A stretch of DNA of 64,000 bases from Chitinophagales bacterium (lineage in GTDB: Bacteria > Bacteroidota > Bacteroidia > Chitinophagales > Chitinophagaceae): NCBI GenBank assembly GCA_013298665.1, contig JAAFIK010000003.1, forward strand, positions 81,908 through 145,907, written 5' to 3'. The translations under genes and the position numbers were made by a program. Shown here in pieces: positions 55,801 through 64,000 of this stretch (position 1 is its first letter; the number at the start of each line of letters is the position of its first letter). The notes below the pieces were generated by a model. That model was not told where the DNA came from. It searched no databases and worked only from the letters and a program-made list of their open reading frames with translations.

Positions 55801-57073
55801 CAGCTTTCCTGTGTTACGGATGGGTGAGCGGTTGCAGAATACCGGTGTTGTGGCAGGGTTGTACAATGCCAAACACCCATTGCTTCACCAGCTCAATGAT
55901 ACGCGGCACCGCAATGTGCAATATAAGATAGTGGCAACAACACGTTACCGCGAGAACTTTGTTGGGCTTTTAACCCAGGTAAAACCTGCACCACCCATTA
56001 CCCGGGAGTCCATATACGCTAAAACGGTCAACCTGTTATCCACTGCCCGGCCACTGGCGCCTGAGATCGCCTATGTATTGCCTTCATTTGAGTGGGAGCG
56101 TGCCTTCCAGGGTAAAAAATTAGTCACGGGCCGGCTGAGTAATATCCGTGTTTACCTGAAGCGGCCATGGTACAGCAGTGGGGATGGGGAATTACTTGGT
56201 GTGGTGATTCCGGCATCAGCAAGTGGCAGGGGAGGGGTGGTACAGTTGATGGCTAATAATAATCCTTCGAATCCCAATCTCCTTACGCAGTGGGGTACAG
56301 ATCCGACCAAAATTTCCTCCGGACTGATGGCTAACGGCGGTGTACAAACAAATCCGGAGCAGGAAAACTTCGTCAACCCCTTCAAGGTGGAGAACAACCT
56401 GAGTATACGGGAGGAAAGTAACCGCCGGGTAAAAGTAATCGGCTACCCGGTACAGTTTGATATTGAAAAGCAACTTTATTTTGCTGACATTCTGTTAAAC
56501 ATCAACGAAGCTTATTTCCCCTTTGTGAAACTGGCGTTGGCCCGTTACCAGCCCGATTCGCTGCATGAGGAAGGAACCGATTGCTGCCTGTCTCCGATTG
56601 TGAACGCTGATTTTATACAGATACCTGCACCCAGAAGTACTTCGCTTGAGCACGGGCTTACCAAGAATGTATTTACAGTAGCCATTTTGGGTACGGCACC
56701 ATCGATTGTTACACCAGTTTTTGCCACTGAAGTGGAAATTATTGTAGAGGATGCCAGTCAGGTGATCAAATCCGGTGATGCCTTTATTAAGGTGCAGGGT
56801 GAGGGGCGTGCTGCAAGACCATTGTATGCATTCCGGCAGCGTATCGAAAGAAAGCACTTCATCAAAGGCAATACATTCTATTTTGCGCACCCGGTAACGA
56901 TCGGGCTTGAATTTGCACTCAAACCCTTCCGGATACGGGTGATGGAGTATGAGATGCTGCCAGGCGATCCCTTACGCAGTGATGGTGTGGCTATCAATAT
57001 CAGGGGTGTTGCTGCTGACAGTACGCTGCAGGAAAGGCTTGTCTTTTCAGACGTTTATGAGGTTGGTGGTTAA
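52847..57073 (+). CDS. Giant uncharacterised protein, partner of 49333
   Basis: 1408 aa, no signal peptide, no recognised domain. Recognisable blocks: an N-terminal LKLSAFISIKV...TTLAALPDLMDWTTTIR, NGYYTQEKAGSDIDKGHL, VDTDGAAMKM, MRSAGIAI, LYTDDLVQGYRMDIA, EVIARWEGWSLSAPRPGHLL and LPLLRYGREYNIKVRTVDLAGN (Ig-like). From memory the same string of blocks occurs in unnamed actinobacterial proteins next to a homologue of the 1154-aa gene, which points to a conserved two-protein system. The role is unknown. Confidence 0.7.
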   Translation: MKQEIHITALPAGIIPGRNGGEPQLKLSAFISIKVKNTGDTTLAALPDLMDWTTTIRKAKWLLMRNDATPVEVSPVTDAIDEALWKKLFTPTIKVKAFAQEDLSQKPMFTFNVQHVLAYLHQSFESVGKAHVDKLPPVETFTGNRFFTDIADIGLLKVDPAQVARQAGSAEALKLTQFYEKRNYSKERFTTQTAKETIPAYSRMMSPALTFQHFRTFHDPAALRQRASIPPMPNPDFEFHDILSVLTLYPQLLRKLGLVIDVLMPLSKTPFVLANETGTVRLVPSGINFTTATDISAPPTAYEKTPNGYYTQEKAGSDIDKGHLKVDTEDFTILQVDTDGAAMKMAAMMDTLQLKLAQQSFELAKFTFRPLPLLAVTSTRKPVVAGNMVINGAVQTPLYSDLDNVKREEAMPGMRSAGIAIAKNNMAGFLLLKSATMLNFAGLMFQKVLAVPPVFKSNNANYFLPSGTLYTDDLVQGYRMDIAYSNQPSVWYSLHRKQDSYTYKPVSGAVQVINGIEADEGYVQLAISEDATGKKVNHVSEVIARWEGWSLSAPRPGHLLDDNSSAITGEGITAERQKFLLPAYIDFRLEVQTVAVKGSLPLLRYGREYNIKVRTVDLAGNSTDLQTTPENAKKAVIHNYKYLRYEPVAPPLLLPATPNKDGESAERMVIRSNAGVSPDQYEAAVAGKNTGNATYAGQAIRHVKPPRTSVQMAEWHGMLDAAFGKDRGAAAAQIYARLTAKDPKTDPASASSAQTIMPAEELPIEYLADPMAAGVSLFLSENDQNGKKILGDGIKQFSFFFDQVNTPAEANQPVSMENWLKAKAFRIQLMEGNGNFDWNSAKRLLTIGLPKGTILRLNYSCFWRSDDLLNSAGMMQTLKLTSLAGFIGEKIATGRHWMFSPWRELTLVHAVQQPLTDPVLQEIAPERDYGETTALLHTLFTTHSASTEKIDIECNWVETVDDLLNPAPLENMPFSQHVTTVPVHYSFPVLRMGERLQNTGVVAGLYNAKHPLLHQLNDTRHRNVQYKIVATTRYRENFVGLLTQVKPAPPITRESIYAKTVNLLSTARPLAPEIAYVLPSFEWERAFQGKKLVTGRLSNIRVYLKRPWYSSGDGELLGVVIPASASGRGGVVQLMANNNPSNPNLLTQWGTDPTKISSGLMANGGVQTNPEQENFVNPFKVENNLSIREESNRRVKVIGYPVQFDIEKQLYFADILLNINEAYFPFVKLALARYQPDSLHEEGTDCCLSPIVNADFIQIPAPRSTSLEHGLTKNVFTVAILGTAPSIVTPVFATEVEIIVEDASQVIKSGDAFIKVQGEGRAARPLYAFRQRIERKHFIKGNTFYFAHPVTIGLEFALKPFRIRVMEYEMLPGDPLRSDGVAINIRGVAADSTLQERLVFSDVYEVGG

Positions 57074-57451
57074 ACATATATACGGGTTTCCGGAAAAGTC
57101 AGGTTGTCACGGTAATTGATCTGTTCCGGTCAGTGAGGGCAGTTTGGCTTTTTTTGCCCGTTTTGTCATCATTGTGCCATTTTACAGGAGTATGCTGCGC
57201 TTCCCCACTCCGATTTTCTTAAGCAAATGCCTTGAAAATAAGTTGATTATACATCTGGAGTCACTAAGTTGAGACATATCAGGCCAATTTATGGACATTA
57301 AAGGCATCTTGTCTACATCTGGCGGTTAATTCCCTCAACAAGTCTGAGCAGGTCAAGGGTGGTGGACAAATCGGGCATGGCTCAAAGTGTCCTATAGTTG
57401 TCTCAGTCTTCACATGGAGATGACTTAATTTTGTATAAGATCATAAATTAT
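57074..57451. other. 378-bp spacer before the GlxA-type regulator
   Basis: No gene. A weak hairpin with a T-rich loop (GGGCA...TGCCC, 57137-57164) could be a terminator for the giant gene. TGAGACA near 57265 and TGTCTCA near 57398 form an inverted pair that might be an operator for the regulator. TAATTTTG at 57426-57433 matches the -7 consensus. Confidence 0.45.
57426..57433 (+). promoter_or_regulatory. -7 box TAATTTTG of the GlxA-type gene
   Basis: Perfect TAnnTTTG, 18 bp before ATG 57452. The nearest upstream TTG (57398-57400) is 25 bp away, longer than usual. Confidence 0.4.
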
Positions 57452-58381
57452 ATGCCCGGTACAAAAGTCATTTTTTTAGTTTTGCCCAATGTTCACCTGC
57501 TGGATCTTGCAGGTGTTGATCAGGTTTTCTATGAAGCCATTGAGCACCATGTTGATATTACCATTGAGTACTGTTCATTTACTGACCACCTGTACACATC
57601 AACACATCTCCCTTTTGGAAGCCTGAAACATTTCAGTGAGATTCAGGTTTCGCATGGCGACTATATTTTTATACCAGGCTCAGACGTCGCGTACCTCAAT
57701 TCTGAAGAATTGGCCAAAGAAAAATCACTTTTTGAATGGGTCGTTGCCGCATATGATAAACGTGTTACCCTCTGTACCATTTGTACCGGCGCCTTCTTTT
57801 TGGCGATCACCGGATTGCTTGATGGGAAAAATTGCACCACGCACTGGAAGCGCACCGCCGAACTTCAAAGAATGTATCCAAGGCTTCGTGTTCTTGAAAA
57901 CATTCTTTTTACCGAAGATGACAGGATATATACCAGCGCAGGGGTGACCTCGGGTATTGATATGGCTTTGCATATCATCGGAAAGATTAAAGACGATTAT
58001 ATGGCATATAAGATTGCCCGGGAATTGGTGGTGTACAATCGTCGTCCCGGCAATCAGGCACAACAAAGTATATTCCTCAATTACCGCAACCATATCCATT
58101 CCTGTATTCACAGGGTGCAGGACTGGCTGCAGGAAAATATAGACAAGAAAGTCACCCTCTATGAACTCTCGGAAATTGCCGGTATGAGTACCAGAACACT
58201 CACCCGGGTATTTAAGCGGGAAACCTCAATATCAGTAAACGAATATATTACGCTGATCAGGAAAGAAAGGATCAATGAGCTTATGAAGAATCCTGACATT
58301 TCAAGGGTTGAGATTGCCCAGAAATGCGGATTGAAAAGTGAGCGACAGGTTACAAGGATTTTAAAGAAGGAAGCGGTTTAG
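57452..58381 (+). CDS. GlxA-family transcriptional regulator (DJ-1/PfpI plus AraC)
   Basis: 309 aa from ATG 57452; the frame open from 57398 lies upstream of the -7 box. N-terminal class-I glutamine-amidotransferase-like domain (~5-170) with CTICTGAFFLAITGLLDGKNCTTHW, where the nucleophile-elbow Cys is kept. C-terminal AraC-type double HTH (~215-309): LYELSEIAGMSTRTLTRVFKRETSISVNEY and VEIAQKCGLKSERQVTRIL. DNA-binding activator or repressor. Likely targets are its own gene or the barrel gene 127 bp downstream. Confidence 0.9.
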   Translation: MPGTKVIFLVLPNVHLLDLAGVDQVFYEAIEHHVDITIEYCSFTDHLYTSTHLPFGSLKHFSEIQVSHGDYIFIPGSDVAYLNSEELAKEKSLFEWVVAAYDKRVTLCTICTGAFFLAITGLLDGKNCTTHWKRTAELQRMYPRLRVLENILFTEDDRIYTSAGVTSGIDMALHIIGKIKDDYMAYKIARELVVYNRRPGNQAQQSIFLNYRNHIHSCIHRVQDWLQENIDKKVTLYELSEIAGMSTRTLTRVFKRETSISVNEYITLIRKERINELMKNPDISRVEIAQKCGLKSERQVTRILKKEAV

Positions 58382-58508
58382 TCACATCCTTACTCTGCCC
58401 TGCTAATACCGATGCCAGCAATCATGCCACACAGGTTTCGCATGTAAAAAAATACCTGTATTGAATACTTGATGATATTATCAAAACATTGCTCTTAAAC
58501 AAGGTATT

Positions 58509-60923
58509 ATGGAAAAGTCACTACAAACAATACTTACTAAAAAACTGCCCGTCATACTGCTGCTGGTACTGATGGCAATGGCTGGTCAGTCGCAGAACCT
58601 GACCCTGACGGGAAAAATCACCGGAAATAAAGACAGCCTGCTCGGTGGTGAGGTGCTGATCCTGGATGTCAAAGACGCAAAACTGATTAAAGTAAGCCCT
58701 TTTGTAAATGGGGTATTGCATGTTCCGGGTATTCATGTCACCAATTTTGTGCTTAAAATTGCCGCCCATGGTTATCCCGACACTTCCATAACGGTAAACA
58801 TTACCCAGCAAACGGCAGATTATGACATCGGGGCTATCCGTTTGGCACATTTCAACAACCTGAGTGGCGTAACCGTATTCGCCCGGACGCCTATCTCGAA
58901 AAAGTCGGATGAAGGAACCATTCTTAACGTAGAAAATACCGTTCTGGCCTCAAGTTCTAATACTAACGAACTCCTCACGCGTTCGCCGGGTGTTGTGGCA
59001 AGCGGTAATACCCTTCAGATTTTTGGTAAGGGCGAGGCACTGATTTACCTGAATGGTAAACAGATATTGTACGAAAGGATTGCTTCGATCCCGGTAAATC
59101 TCGTCAAGCAGGTAGAGATCATCACCAATCCCTCCGCCAAATACGATGCTAAGGGCCGTGCAGTAATCAATATCATCACCAAAAAATCGACTGAAGAGGG
59201 CTGGAAGGCAGTTATTACGCAACACTTTACCGCAGCCAGGCATTTTATGAGTACTTCCGCTGTCAATCTTTCTTATGCTAAAAAGAAATTATCACTTTCG
59301 GGAGACCTCAGCGTACTCACGGGTACCGACTGGTTTAATAATACCATCAGTTCTTCGGCCAATTACAGTGGGGATGTGTATACGAACTACAATTATTATG
59401 AGGCCAATACCAAACAACCGCATATTGCCAATTACAAGTTGGGTATGGGGTACGAAATCAATAAAAAATCGGATATCTCGATTCAGTATGATGGCCTGGA
59501 TGGGTTAAAGAGATCAGGCATGTCCACAAGCGCGAGGATCGTGGTACCCAACAGCCCTGCTACTTTTATCTCTACATTCAATGATGGCTCCACCCGCAAT
59601 TCAAATAATTCCATCAACGCCAACTACAACCGGAAACTGGACGCAGCAGGAAGTACCCTGTTTATTGGCGGGCAATACAATAAATTCAAAACAAGGGTGT
59701 ATGACCAGATTGCCGAAGATGTTGCCAAAGGCGGAAGTGCCCGTAAAGCTTACCGCGTAAACGATGGCCGCAACAGCATTGACCTCTTTACCATGCAGTT
59801 TGATGTGGTGAAGAAGCTGAAGAATGCCCGCCGGATTGAGATCGGTGGTAAGTATTCCAGTGTGGTGAATGACGGTTCGGTGATCTTCAAATCAAAGAAA
59901 GACCTGAACGATGAACTGACGGCATTCCCCGAACTGTCGAATAGTTTTCTCTACCAGGAAAGAATACCGGCTGCATACTTCCAGTTTGCCGACAATAGCC
60001 GTTCCAAACTGAGTTTCTCCTTTGGTGCACGTGCTGAAATGTCGATTGTAAAAGGTACTTCCCGCAAACTGAATAAAGTGGTATTGGATAGCAATTATGT
60101 TAATCTCTTCCCGAACGCGAAAGTGTCTTATACCATAAACCCTGACTGGTCTGTTGCTGCCAGTTACTCCCGTCGCATCAACCGCCCGCAGTACCAGAGC
60201 ATTGATCCATTTGTATGGTACCAGGATTCACTCACTTCATTCCAGGGTAATACACGATTAACACCTGAATTGGTTAATTCAATAGAGGCCTTGCTTACCT
60301 TCAAATCCTTCGGACTGAAACTGGGTTATGCTTTTTCCAAAAATGTACTGCGTGCGGTATTGGTAACGGGTAATACGGGTCCGAACAGTTTTATCTTCAC
60401 GATAGACAACCTGCGCAGGTTTAAACAATACAGTGCCACACTGGAGTTCCCCTACGACACTAAGTACTGGAGTTCCTACAACATGATCAGTTACAACCTG
60501 AATCAGTTCTACGATGACCGTCCTCAGTACAAAATGAGTATGCCCGTTACACCTATGTGGTACATCTACCTGTACCAGCAGTTTAAGATTCCGAAGTGGT
60601 TTAACATCGACCTGACTGCCGAGTATACCTCTTCGCAAAGTGATGCGATCACATCGCGTCACCCGCTCTATCAGGTAACAACCGGATTGTCAAGATCATT
60701 TATGAATAATAAACTGACCCTCCGCTTCCTGTTCAATGATATGCTCAGGACGCAGCGCTGGTGGGGAGAAAGGGCTTTCGGAAATATCTATGCTACATAC
60801 GATCAACGTTTTAACACACACTATGCCAGACTCACGGCTACCTATCGGTTCGGCAAACTGAAAAAAAGCAACTACAAAAACAAATCGGTTAACGACGACC
60901 AGTTTAACAGGATCAAGCGTTAA
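58509..60923 (+). CDS. Outer-membrane beta-barrel receptor (OMP_b-brl_3 type)
   Basis: 804 aa. Signal peptide (LPVILLLVLMAMAGQSQ), carboxypeptidase-like N-terminal domain (~28-115), plug (~120-220: NELLTRSPGVVASGNTLQIFGKGEALIYLNGKQ, AKYDAKGRAVINIITKK), barrel with SRRINRPQYQSIDPFVWYQD and LTPELVNSIEA, the usual signature of TonB-linked PF14905 proteins. No TonB-box or SusD partner is recognised. Substrate unknown; may be regulated by the preceding GlxA-type gene. Confidence 0.88.
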   Translation: MEKSLQTILTKKLPVILLLVLMAMAGQSQNLTLTGKITGNKDSLLGGEVLILDVKDAKLIKVSPFVNGVLHVPGIHVTNFVLKIAAHGYPDTSITVNITQQTADYDIGAIRLAHFNNLSGVTVFARTPISKKSDEGTILNVENTVLASSSNTNELLTRSPGVVASGNTLQIFGKGEALIYLNGKQILYERIASIPVNLVKQVEIITNPSAKYDAKGRAVINIITKKSTEEGWKAVITQHFTAARHFMSTSAVNLSYAKKKLSLSGDLSVLTGTDWFNNTISSSANYSGDVYTNYNYYEANTKQPHIANYKLGMGYEINKKSDISIQYDGLDGLKRSGMSTSARIVVPNSPATFISTFNDGSTRNSNNSINANYNRKLDAAGSTLFIGGQYNKFKTRVYDQIAEDVAKGGSARKAYRVNDGRNSIDLFTMQFDVVKKLKNARRIEIGGKYSSVVNDGSVIFKSKKDLNDELTAFPELSNSFLYQERIPAAYFQFADNSRSKLSFSFGARAEMSIVKGTSRKLNKVVLDSNYVNLFPNAKVSYTINPDWSVAASYSRRINRPQYQSIDPFVWYQDSLTSFQGNTRLTPELVNSIEALLTFKSFGLKLGYAFSKNVLRAVLVTGNTGPNSFIFTIDNLRRFKQYSATLEFPYDTKYWSSYNMISYNLNQFYDDRPQYKMSMPVTPMWYIYLYQQFKIPKWFNIDLTAEYTSSQSDAITSRHPLYQVTTGLSRSFMNNKLTLRFLFNDMLRTQRWWGERAFGNIYATYDQRFNTHYARLTATYRFGKLKKSNYKNKSVNDDQFNRIKR

Positions 60924-60961
60924 ATGATTTGTATGGCTAAACCAATTGAAGAGGACCTGGT

Positions 60962-61070
60962 TGTCCGGTAAAAGAAGCGAAACCATTTTGAAAAACATTG
61001 CCTGGTGGGTATAGTACATATTAGTGGCCAGACTGAATTGTACTTACTACTGAATTTCTTTTACCGGACA
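60962..61070. mobile_element. 109-bp MITE-like element
   Basis: Perfect 15-bp terminal inverted repeats TGTCCGGTAAAAGAA (60962-60976) and its complement (61056-61070), with no coding capacity between. No target-site duplication is obvious, so an alternative is a simple long-loop hairpin. Confidence 0.5.
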
Positions 61071-61404
61071 TTTTTCATGTTGGTAATGCAACAGGAGATG
61101 ACCACAATATCCACAATAACCCCAGCAAACAGGGTTGTTTTGAAAAAGATGAGGTCGTTGCTAATACTAACCGGAAAATAGTATGTTTTACACCTGACGC
61201 AGATTTTGCTGATCTGGTGGCTATTCCCAAAAGGGATAACCGCCAGGTAAACAAAATGCGCATAACCAACGGTATTTGTGCAGTATGTAAGTACCACTGC
61301 ATGGATCAACCTTTTGACGAGCACGCAGAACCACCCGTCGCATTCCTACACACCCCTTTCTTTGGCGGAGGGGGGACACTTGGCCGTAATGCTACCTTTT
61401 TTCG

Positions 61405-61442
61405 GACATAGTCGCTGCTTAGCAGGGCTGTGTCTTTTTTTT
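61405..61442 (+). terminator. Possible rho-independent terminator
   Basis: GACATAG pairs with CTGTGTC (one G-T pair), with an inner CTGC/GCAG stem, followed by T8. No transcript end is known for it; it may close a read-through or a small RNA starting in the spacer. Confidence 0.4.
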
Positions 61443-61485
61443 GTCCATAGCTGATGTCCGGCCTTCTTTCTTTTCCATTCCCCTT

Positions 61486-61516
61486 TTGGTTATGTCAGAA
61501 ATACTTCCTACCTTTG
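61486..61516 (+). promoter_or_regulatory. Bacteroidota promoter upstream of fusA
   Basis: TTG (61486-61488), 20-nt spacer, TACCTTTG (61509-61516). The transcript would carry a leader of about 225 nt before ATG 61749, longer than usual. Confidence 0.7.
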
Positions 61517-61748
61517 CGCCGCCAAAAGGCTGGTTTTATGGATGGGTACAAGTAAAGTACAGACCAGGTGAATTTGGCAGACTATGAGAGTTTAATACAA
61601 CATATCATTCACTCCCACTCCCGGGAGCAAGGCAGACATGCCGGGTAATGGTTATGATTTTATCGCTGCACACATATATTCACCAGCAGAAAGACATAAC
61701 CGCAATAAAAGAATCACAGTTTCAATTTATCATTTTTAACTCAATACA

Positions 61749-63902
61749 ATGGCAGATTTACGTTATCAACGGAACTTCGGTATTGCTGCGCACATTGATG
61801 CGGGCAAGACCACCACTACAGAGCGTATCCTGTATTACACCGGTGTAAACCATAAGATCGGTGAAGTACACGATGGCGCTGCAACGATGGACTGGATGGC
61901 ACAGGAACAGGAAAGGGGTATCACCATTACTTCTGCTGCCACTACCTGTTTCTGGAACTTCCCAACGGTGCAGGGGGCTAAAACTCCTGAAACCAAACAA
62001 TACAAATTCAACATCATTGATACACCCGGTCACGTGGACTTTACTGTAGAGGTAGAGCGCTCACTCCGTGTATTGGATGGGTTACTGGCATTGTTCTGCG
62101 CAGTGTCGGGTGTAGAACCCCAGTCTGAAACCGTTTGGCGGCAGGCCAACCGTTACAAGGTACCGCGTATCGGTTTTGTAAACAAAATGGATCGTGCCGG
62201 TGCCGACTTCCTGAATGTGGTAAAGCAGGTGAAGGAAATGCTGGGTGCCAAAGCTGTACCCCTGCAGTTGCCGATCGGTGCTGAAGACGGATTTAAGGGT
62301 GTGGTAGACCTGATCAAAATGGAAGGGATGGTTTGGGACGATGCTACACAAGGGATGACGTATAAAGTGGTACCCATTCCTGAAGATATGATCGATGAGG
62401 TAAACGAATGGCGCCAGCACCTGATTGAAGCCGTAGCGGATTATGATGATAAGCTCCTGGAAAAATTCTTTGATGATCCCAATACGATCACCGAAGCTGA
62501 AATCCACGAAGCCATCCGCAAAGCAACCATTGATATCTCTATCATTCCGATGATGTGCGGTTCTTCATTCAAGAATAAGGGTGTACAGACTGCATTGGAT
62601 GCAATCGTACGCTACCTGCCCGGTCCGATGGATATTGAAGCCATCAAAGGCACGAATCCTGATACAGGCGAAGAAATTCTCCGTCATTGTGATCCAAAGG
62701 AGCCATTCAGTGCCCTGGCTTTCAAAATCATGACCGATCCATTTGTGGGACGTTTGGCGTTCTTCCGGGCGTACAGCGGCCGTCTGGATTCCGGTAGTTA
62801 TGTACTCAATACCCGTACGGGCAAAAATGAGCGCATCAGCCGTATCATGCAGATGCATGCCAACAAGCAAAACCCGGTTGATTATATTGAAGCAGGCGAT
62901 ATCGGCGCGGCAGTTGGGTTTAAGGACATCAAGACCGGCGATACCCTGTGTAATGAAAACAGCCCCATCGTGCTTGAAGCGATGACCTTCCCTGAGCCGG
63001 TGATCAGCGTGGCTATTGAGCCTAAAACACAGGCCGATGTTGATAAAATGGGTATGGCGATTGCCAAACTGGTGGAAGAAGATCCTACACTGCGGGTAAA
63101 GACCGATGAAGAAACCGGTCAGACTATCCTTAGTGGTATGGGTGAATTACATCTGGAGATCATCATCGACAGGATGAAGCGTGAGTTTAAAGTAGAGATC
63201 AACCAGGGTGCACCTCAGGTGGCCTATAAAGAAGCTTTCCAGGCAAATGTTGAGCACCGTGAAACGCTGAAAAAGCAAACCGGTGGTCGTGGTAAATTCG
63301 CTGATATCGTGTTCGAAATCGGGCCGGTGGATGAAGAATGGCAAAAAGAAAACCCAGATAAGAATTACCAGTTTGTCAATGACCTGTTTGGTGGCAGCAT
63401 TCCCCGCGAATTTGTGGCACCGATGCAGAAAGGTTTTGAGTCGGCCATGTCAACGGGTGTTCTGGCAGCCTATCCGATGGAGAGTATGAAAATACGTGTA
63501 TATGATGGTAGCTTCCATGCTGTGGATAGTGACGGTATGAGTTTTGAACTTTGTGCGAAAGCGGGCTTCCGTAACGCCGGTAAAAAAGCGAAACCGGCAT
63601 TACTCGAACCCATCATGAAGGTAGAGGTAATTACCCCCGATCAATACATGGGTGATGTTACCGGTGACCTGAACCGCCGTCGTGGTATGCTGGAAGGTAT
63701 GGACAGCAAAGCTGGTTTGCAGGTGATCAAAGCAAAAGTACCTTTGAGCGAAATGTTTGGTTATGTAACCCAATTGCGTTCGCTGTCATCCGGCCGTGCC
63801 TCATCAACCATGGAGTTCAGCCATTACAGCCCTGCGCCCAATAACATCGCAGAGGAAGTGATTGCCAAACAGAAGGGAAAGATTAAAGTGGAAGAAGAAT
63901 AA
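61749..63902 (+). CDS. fusA: Elongation factor G
   Basis: 717 aa. GTPase motifs AHIDAGKT (14-21), RGITI (56-60), DTPGH (91-95) and NKMD (145-148). Domains II-V are complete, ending in the domain V segment [19 protein letters not shown]. It drives ribosomal translocation. It is not next to rpsL-rpsG or rpsJ as in the classic str operon, but stands alone with its own promoter and terminator, so either the operon is split in this genome or this is one of two EF-G copies. Confidence 0.95.
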   Translation: MADLRYQRNFGIAAHIDAGKTTTTERILYYTGVNHKIGEVHDGAATMDWMAQEQERGITITSAATTCFWNFPTVQGAKTPETKQYKFNIIDTPGHVDFTVEVERSLRVLDGLLALFCAVSGVEPQSETVWRQANRYKVPRIGFVNKMDRAGADFLNVVKQVKEMLGAKAVPLQLPIGAEDGFKGVVDLIKMEGMVWDDATQGMTYKVVPIPEDMIDEVNEWRQHLIEAVADYDDKLLEKFFDDPNTITEAEIHEAIRKATIDISIIPMMCGSSFKNKGVQTALDAIVRYLPGPMDIEAIKGTNPDTGEEILRHCDPKEPFSALAFKIMTDPFVGRLAFFRAYSGRLDSGSYVLNTRTGKNERISRIMQMHANKQNPVDYIEAGDIGAAVGFKDIKTGDTLCNENSPIVLEAMTFPEPVISVAIEPKTQADVDKMGMAIAKLVEEDPTLRVKTDEETGQTILSGMGELHLEIIIDRMKREFKVEINQGAPQVAYKEAFQANVEHRETLKKQTGGRGKFADIVFEIGPVDEEWQKENPDKNYQFVNDLFGGSIPREFVAPMQKGFESAMSTGVLAAYPMESMKIRVYDGSFHAVDSDGMSFELCAKAGFRNAGKKAKPALLEPIMKVEVITPDQYMGDVTGDLNRRRGMLEGMDSKAGLQVIKAKVPLSEMFGYVTQLRSLSSGRASSTMEFSHYSPAPNNIAEEVIAKQKGKIKVEEE

Positions 63903-63924
63903 GCATGTGTATGCTTTAAACATA

Positions 63925-63957
63925 AAAGCCCCGCTCGAAAGAACGGGGCTTTTTTTA
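63925..63957 (+). terminator. Rho-independent terminator of fusA
   Basis: AAAAGCCCCG-CTCGAAAGAA-CGGGGCTTTTTT: perfect stem and T run 23 bp after the stop. Confidence 0.95.
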
Positions 63958-64000
63958 TTGTACCGGGAAACCCAGAACACTGAACCTAATCTGGCGCGCG

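Larger units (their letters stand above)
60924..61748. other. 825-bp spacer with a MITE-like element, a possible terminator and the fusA promoter
   Basis: No gene is supported. It contains a 15-bp inverted repeat pair (60962-61070), a hairpin with a T run (61405-61442) and a good promoter (61486-61516). Short frames at 61061-61324 (minus) and 61217-61411 (plus; Cys-rich NGICAVCKYHC) lack start context and family matches. Confidence 0.5.

Noticed and set aside
48474..57073. Prophage or tailocin suggested by the GH19-like lysozyme
   Set aside because: No holin, tail, capsid, terminase or integrase gene is near; the two giant proteins do not show tail-protein motifs.
61061..61324. 87-codon minus-strand frame in the spacer before fusA
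   Set aside because: Begins in a spacer with MITE-like repeats, no domain and no promoter seen.
61217..61411. 64-codon Cys-containing frame in the spacer before fusA
   Set aside because: No family match, no start context, and it overlaps nothing conserved that I can recognise; too weak to call.

Overview
The window reads as chromosome from a member of the Bacteroidota, most likely Chitinophagaceae. The signs are three secreted proteins with T9SS-type C-terminal sorting domains (one of the gliding-motility type-B kind), a TonB-dependent receptor with a carboxypeptidase-like N-terminal domain, a second OMP_b-brl_3-type barrel, the RDD/SpoIIM/DUF4129/DUF4350/MoxR/DUF58 cluster, DUF4294, a Bacteroidota-type purM, and promoters of the TTG-N18-20-TAnnTTTG form. 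No tRNA, rRNA, CRISPR array, prophage core or intact insertion sequence was found.

Layout. 0.3-2.7 kb: secreted protein with a cysteine-peptidase-like core. 2.8-9.2 kb: minus-strand SpoIIM-DUF4129-DUF4350-MoxR-DUF58 operon with a divergent RDD gene. 9.5-11.6 kb: type-B T9SS surface protein. 11.8-14.5 kb: membrane pyrophosphatase fused to an OmpA domain. 15.0-17.8 kb: PQQ-type sugar dehydrogenase and a membrane protein. 17.8-19.6 kb: a repeat-rich stretch (12-bp and 14-bp tandem arrays, a 21-bp array, tandem hairpins) around one small outer-membrane barrel gene. 19.6-24.2 kb: an accessory island with a formylglycine-enzyme-fold protein whose C-terminus looks like a diversity-generating-retroelement (DGR) variable region, a small DGR HRDC-type accessory protein, and an LRR-Roc-COR-TIR protein. 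No reverse transcriptase is visible. 24.4-40 kb: mostly housekeeping and envelope genes (coiled-coil protein, holA, ribF, purM, alpha/beta hydrolase, ggt, TonB receptor, a DUF2589 three-gene cassette, thiolase, DUF4294). 40.1-46.5 kb: cytochrome c maturation (ccmE, ccmF) and a tightly packed four-gene operon containing an arginase-family enzyme. 46.6-48.3 kb: amidohydrolase with an NTF2-like tail. 48.5-57.1 kb: GH19-like lysozyme/chitinase beside two very large uncharacterised proteins (1154 and 1408 aa). 57.5-60.9 kb: GlxA-type regulator and an outer-membrane barrel. 61.7-63.9 kb: EF-G.

Two points stand out. The 19.4-24.2 kb island combines a hypermutable-looking ligand-binding protein with an NLR-like STAND/TIR receptor and is the best candidate for an undescribed conflict system. 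The intergenic spaces carry several dispersed repeat families, notably AGTACTNAGTACT palindromes that sit at or inside the 3' ends of genes and sometimes supply the stop codon.
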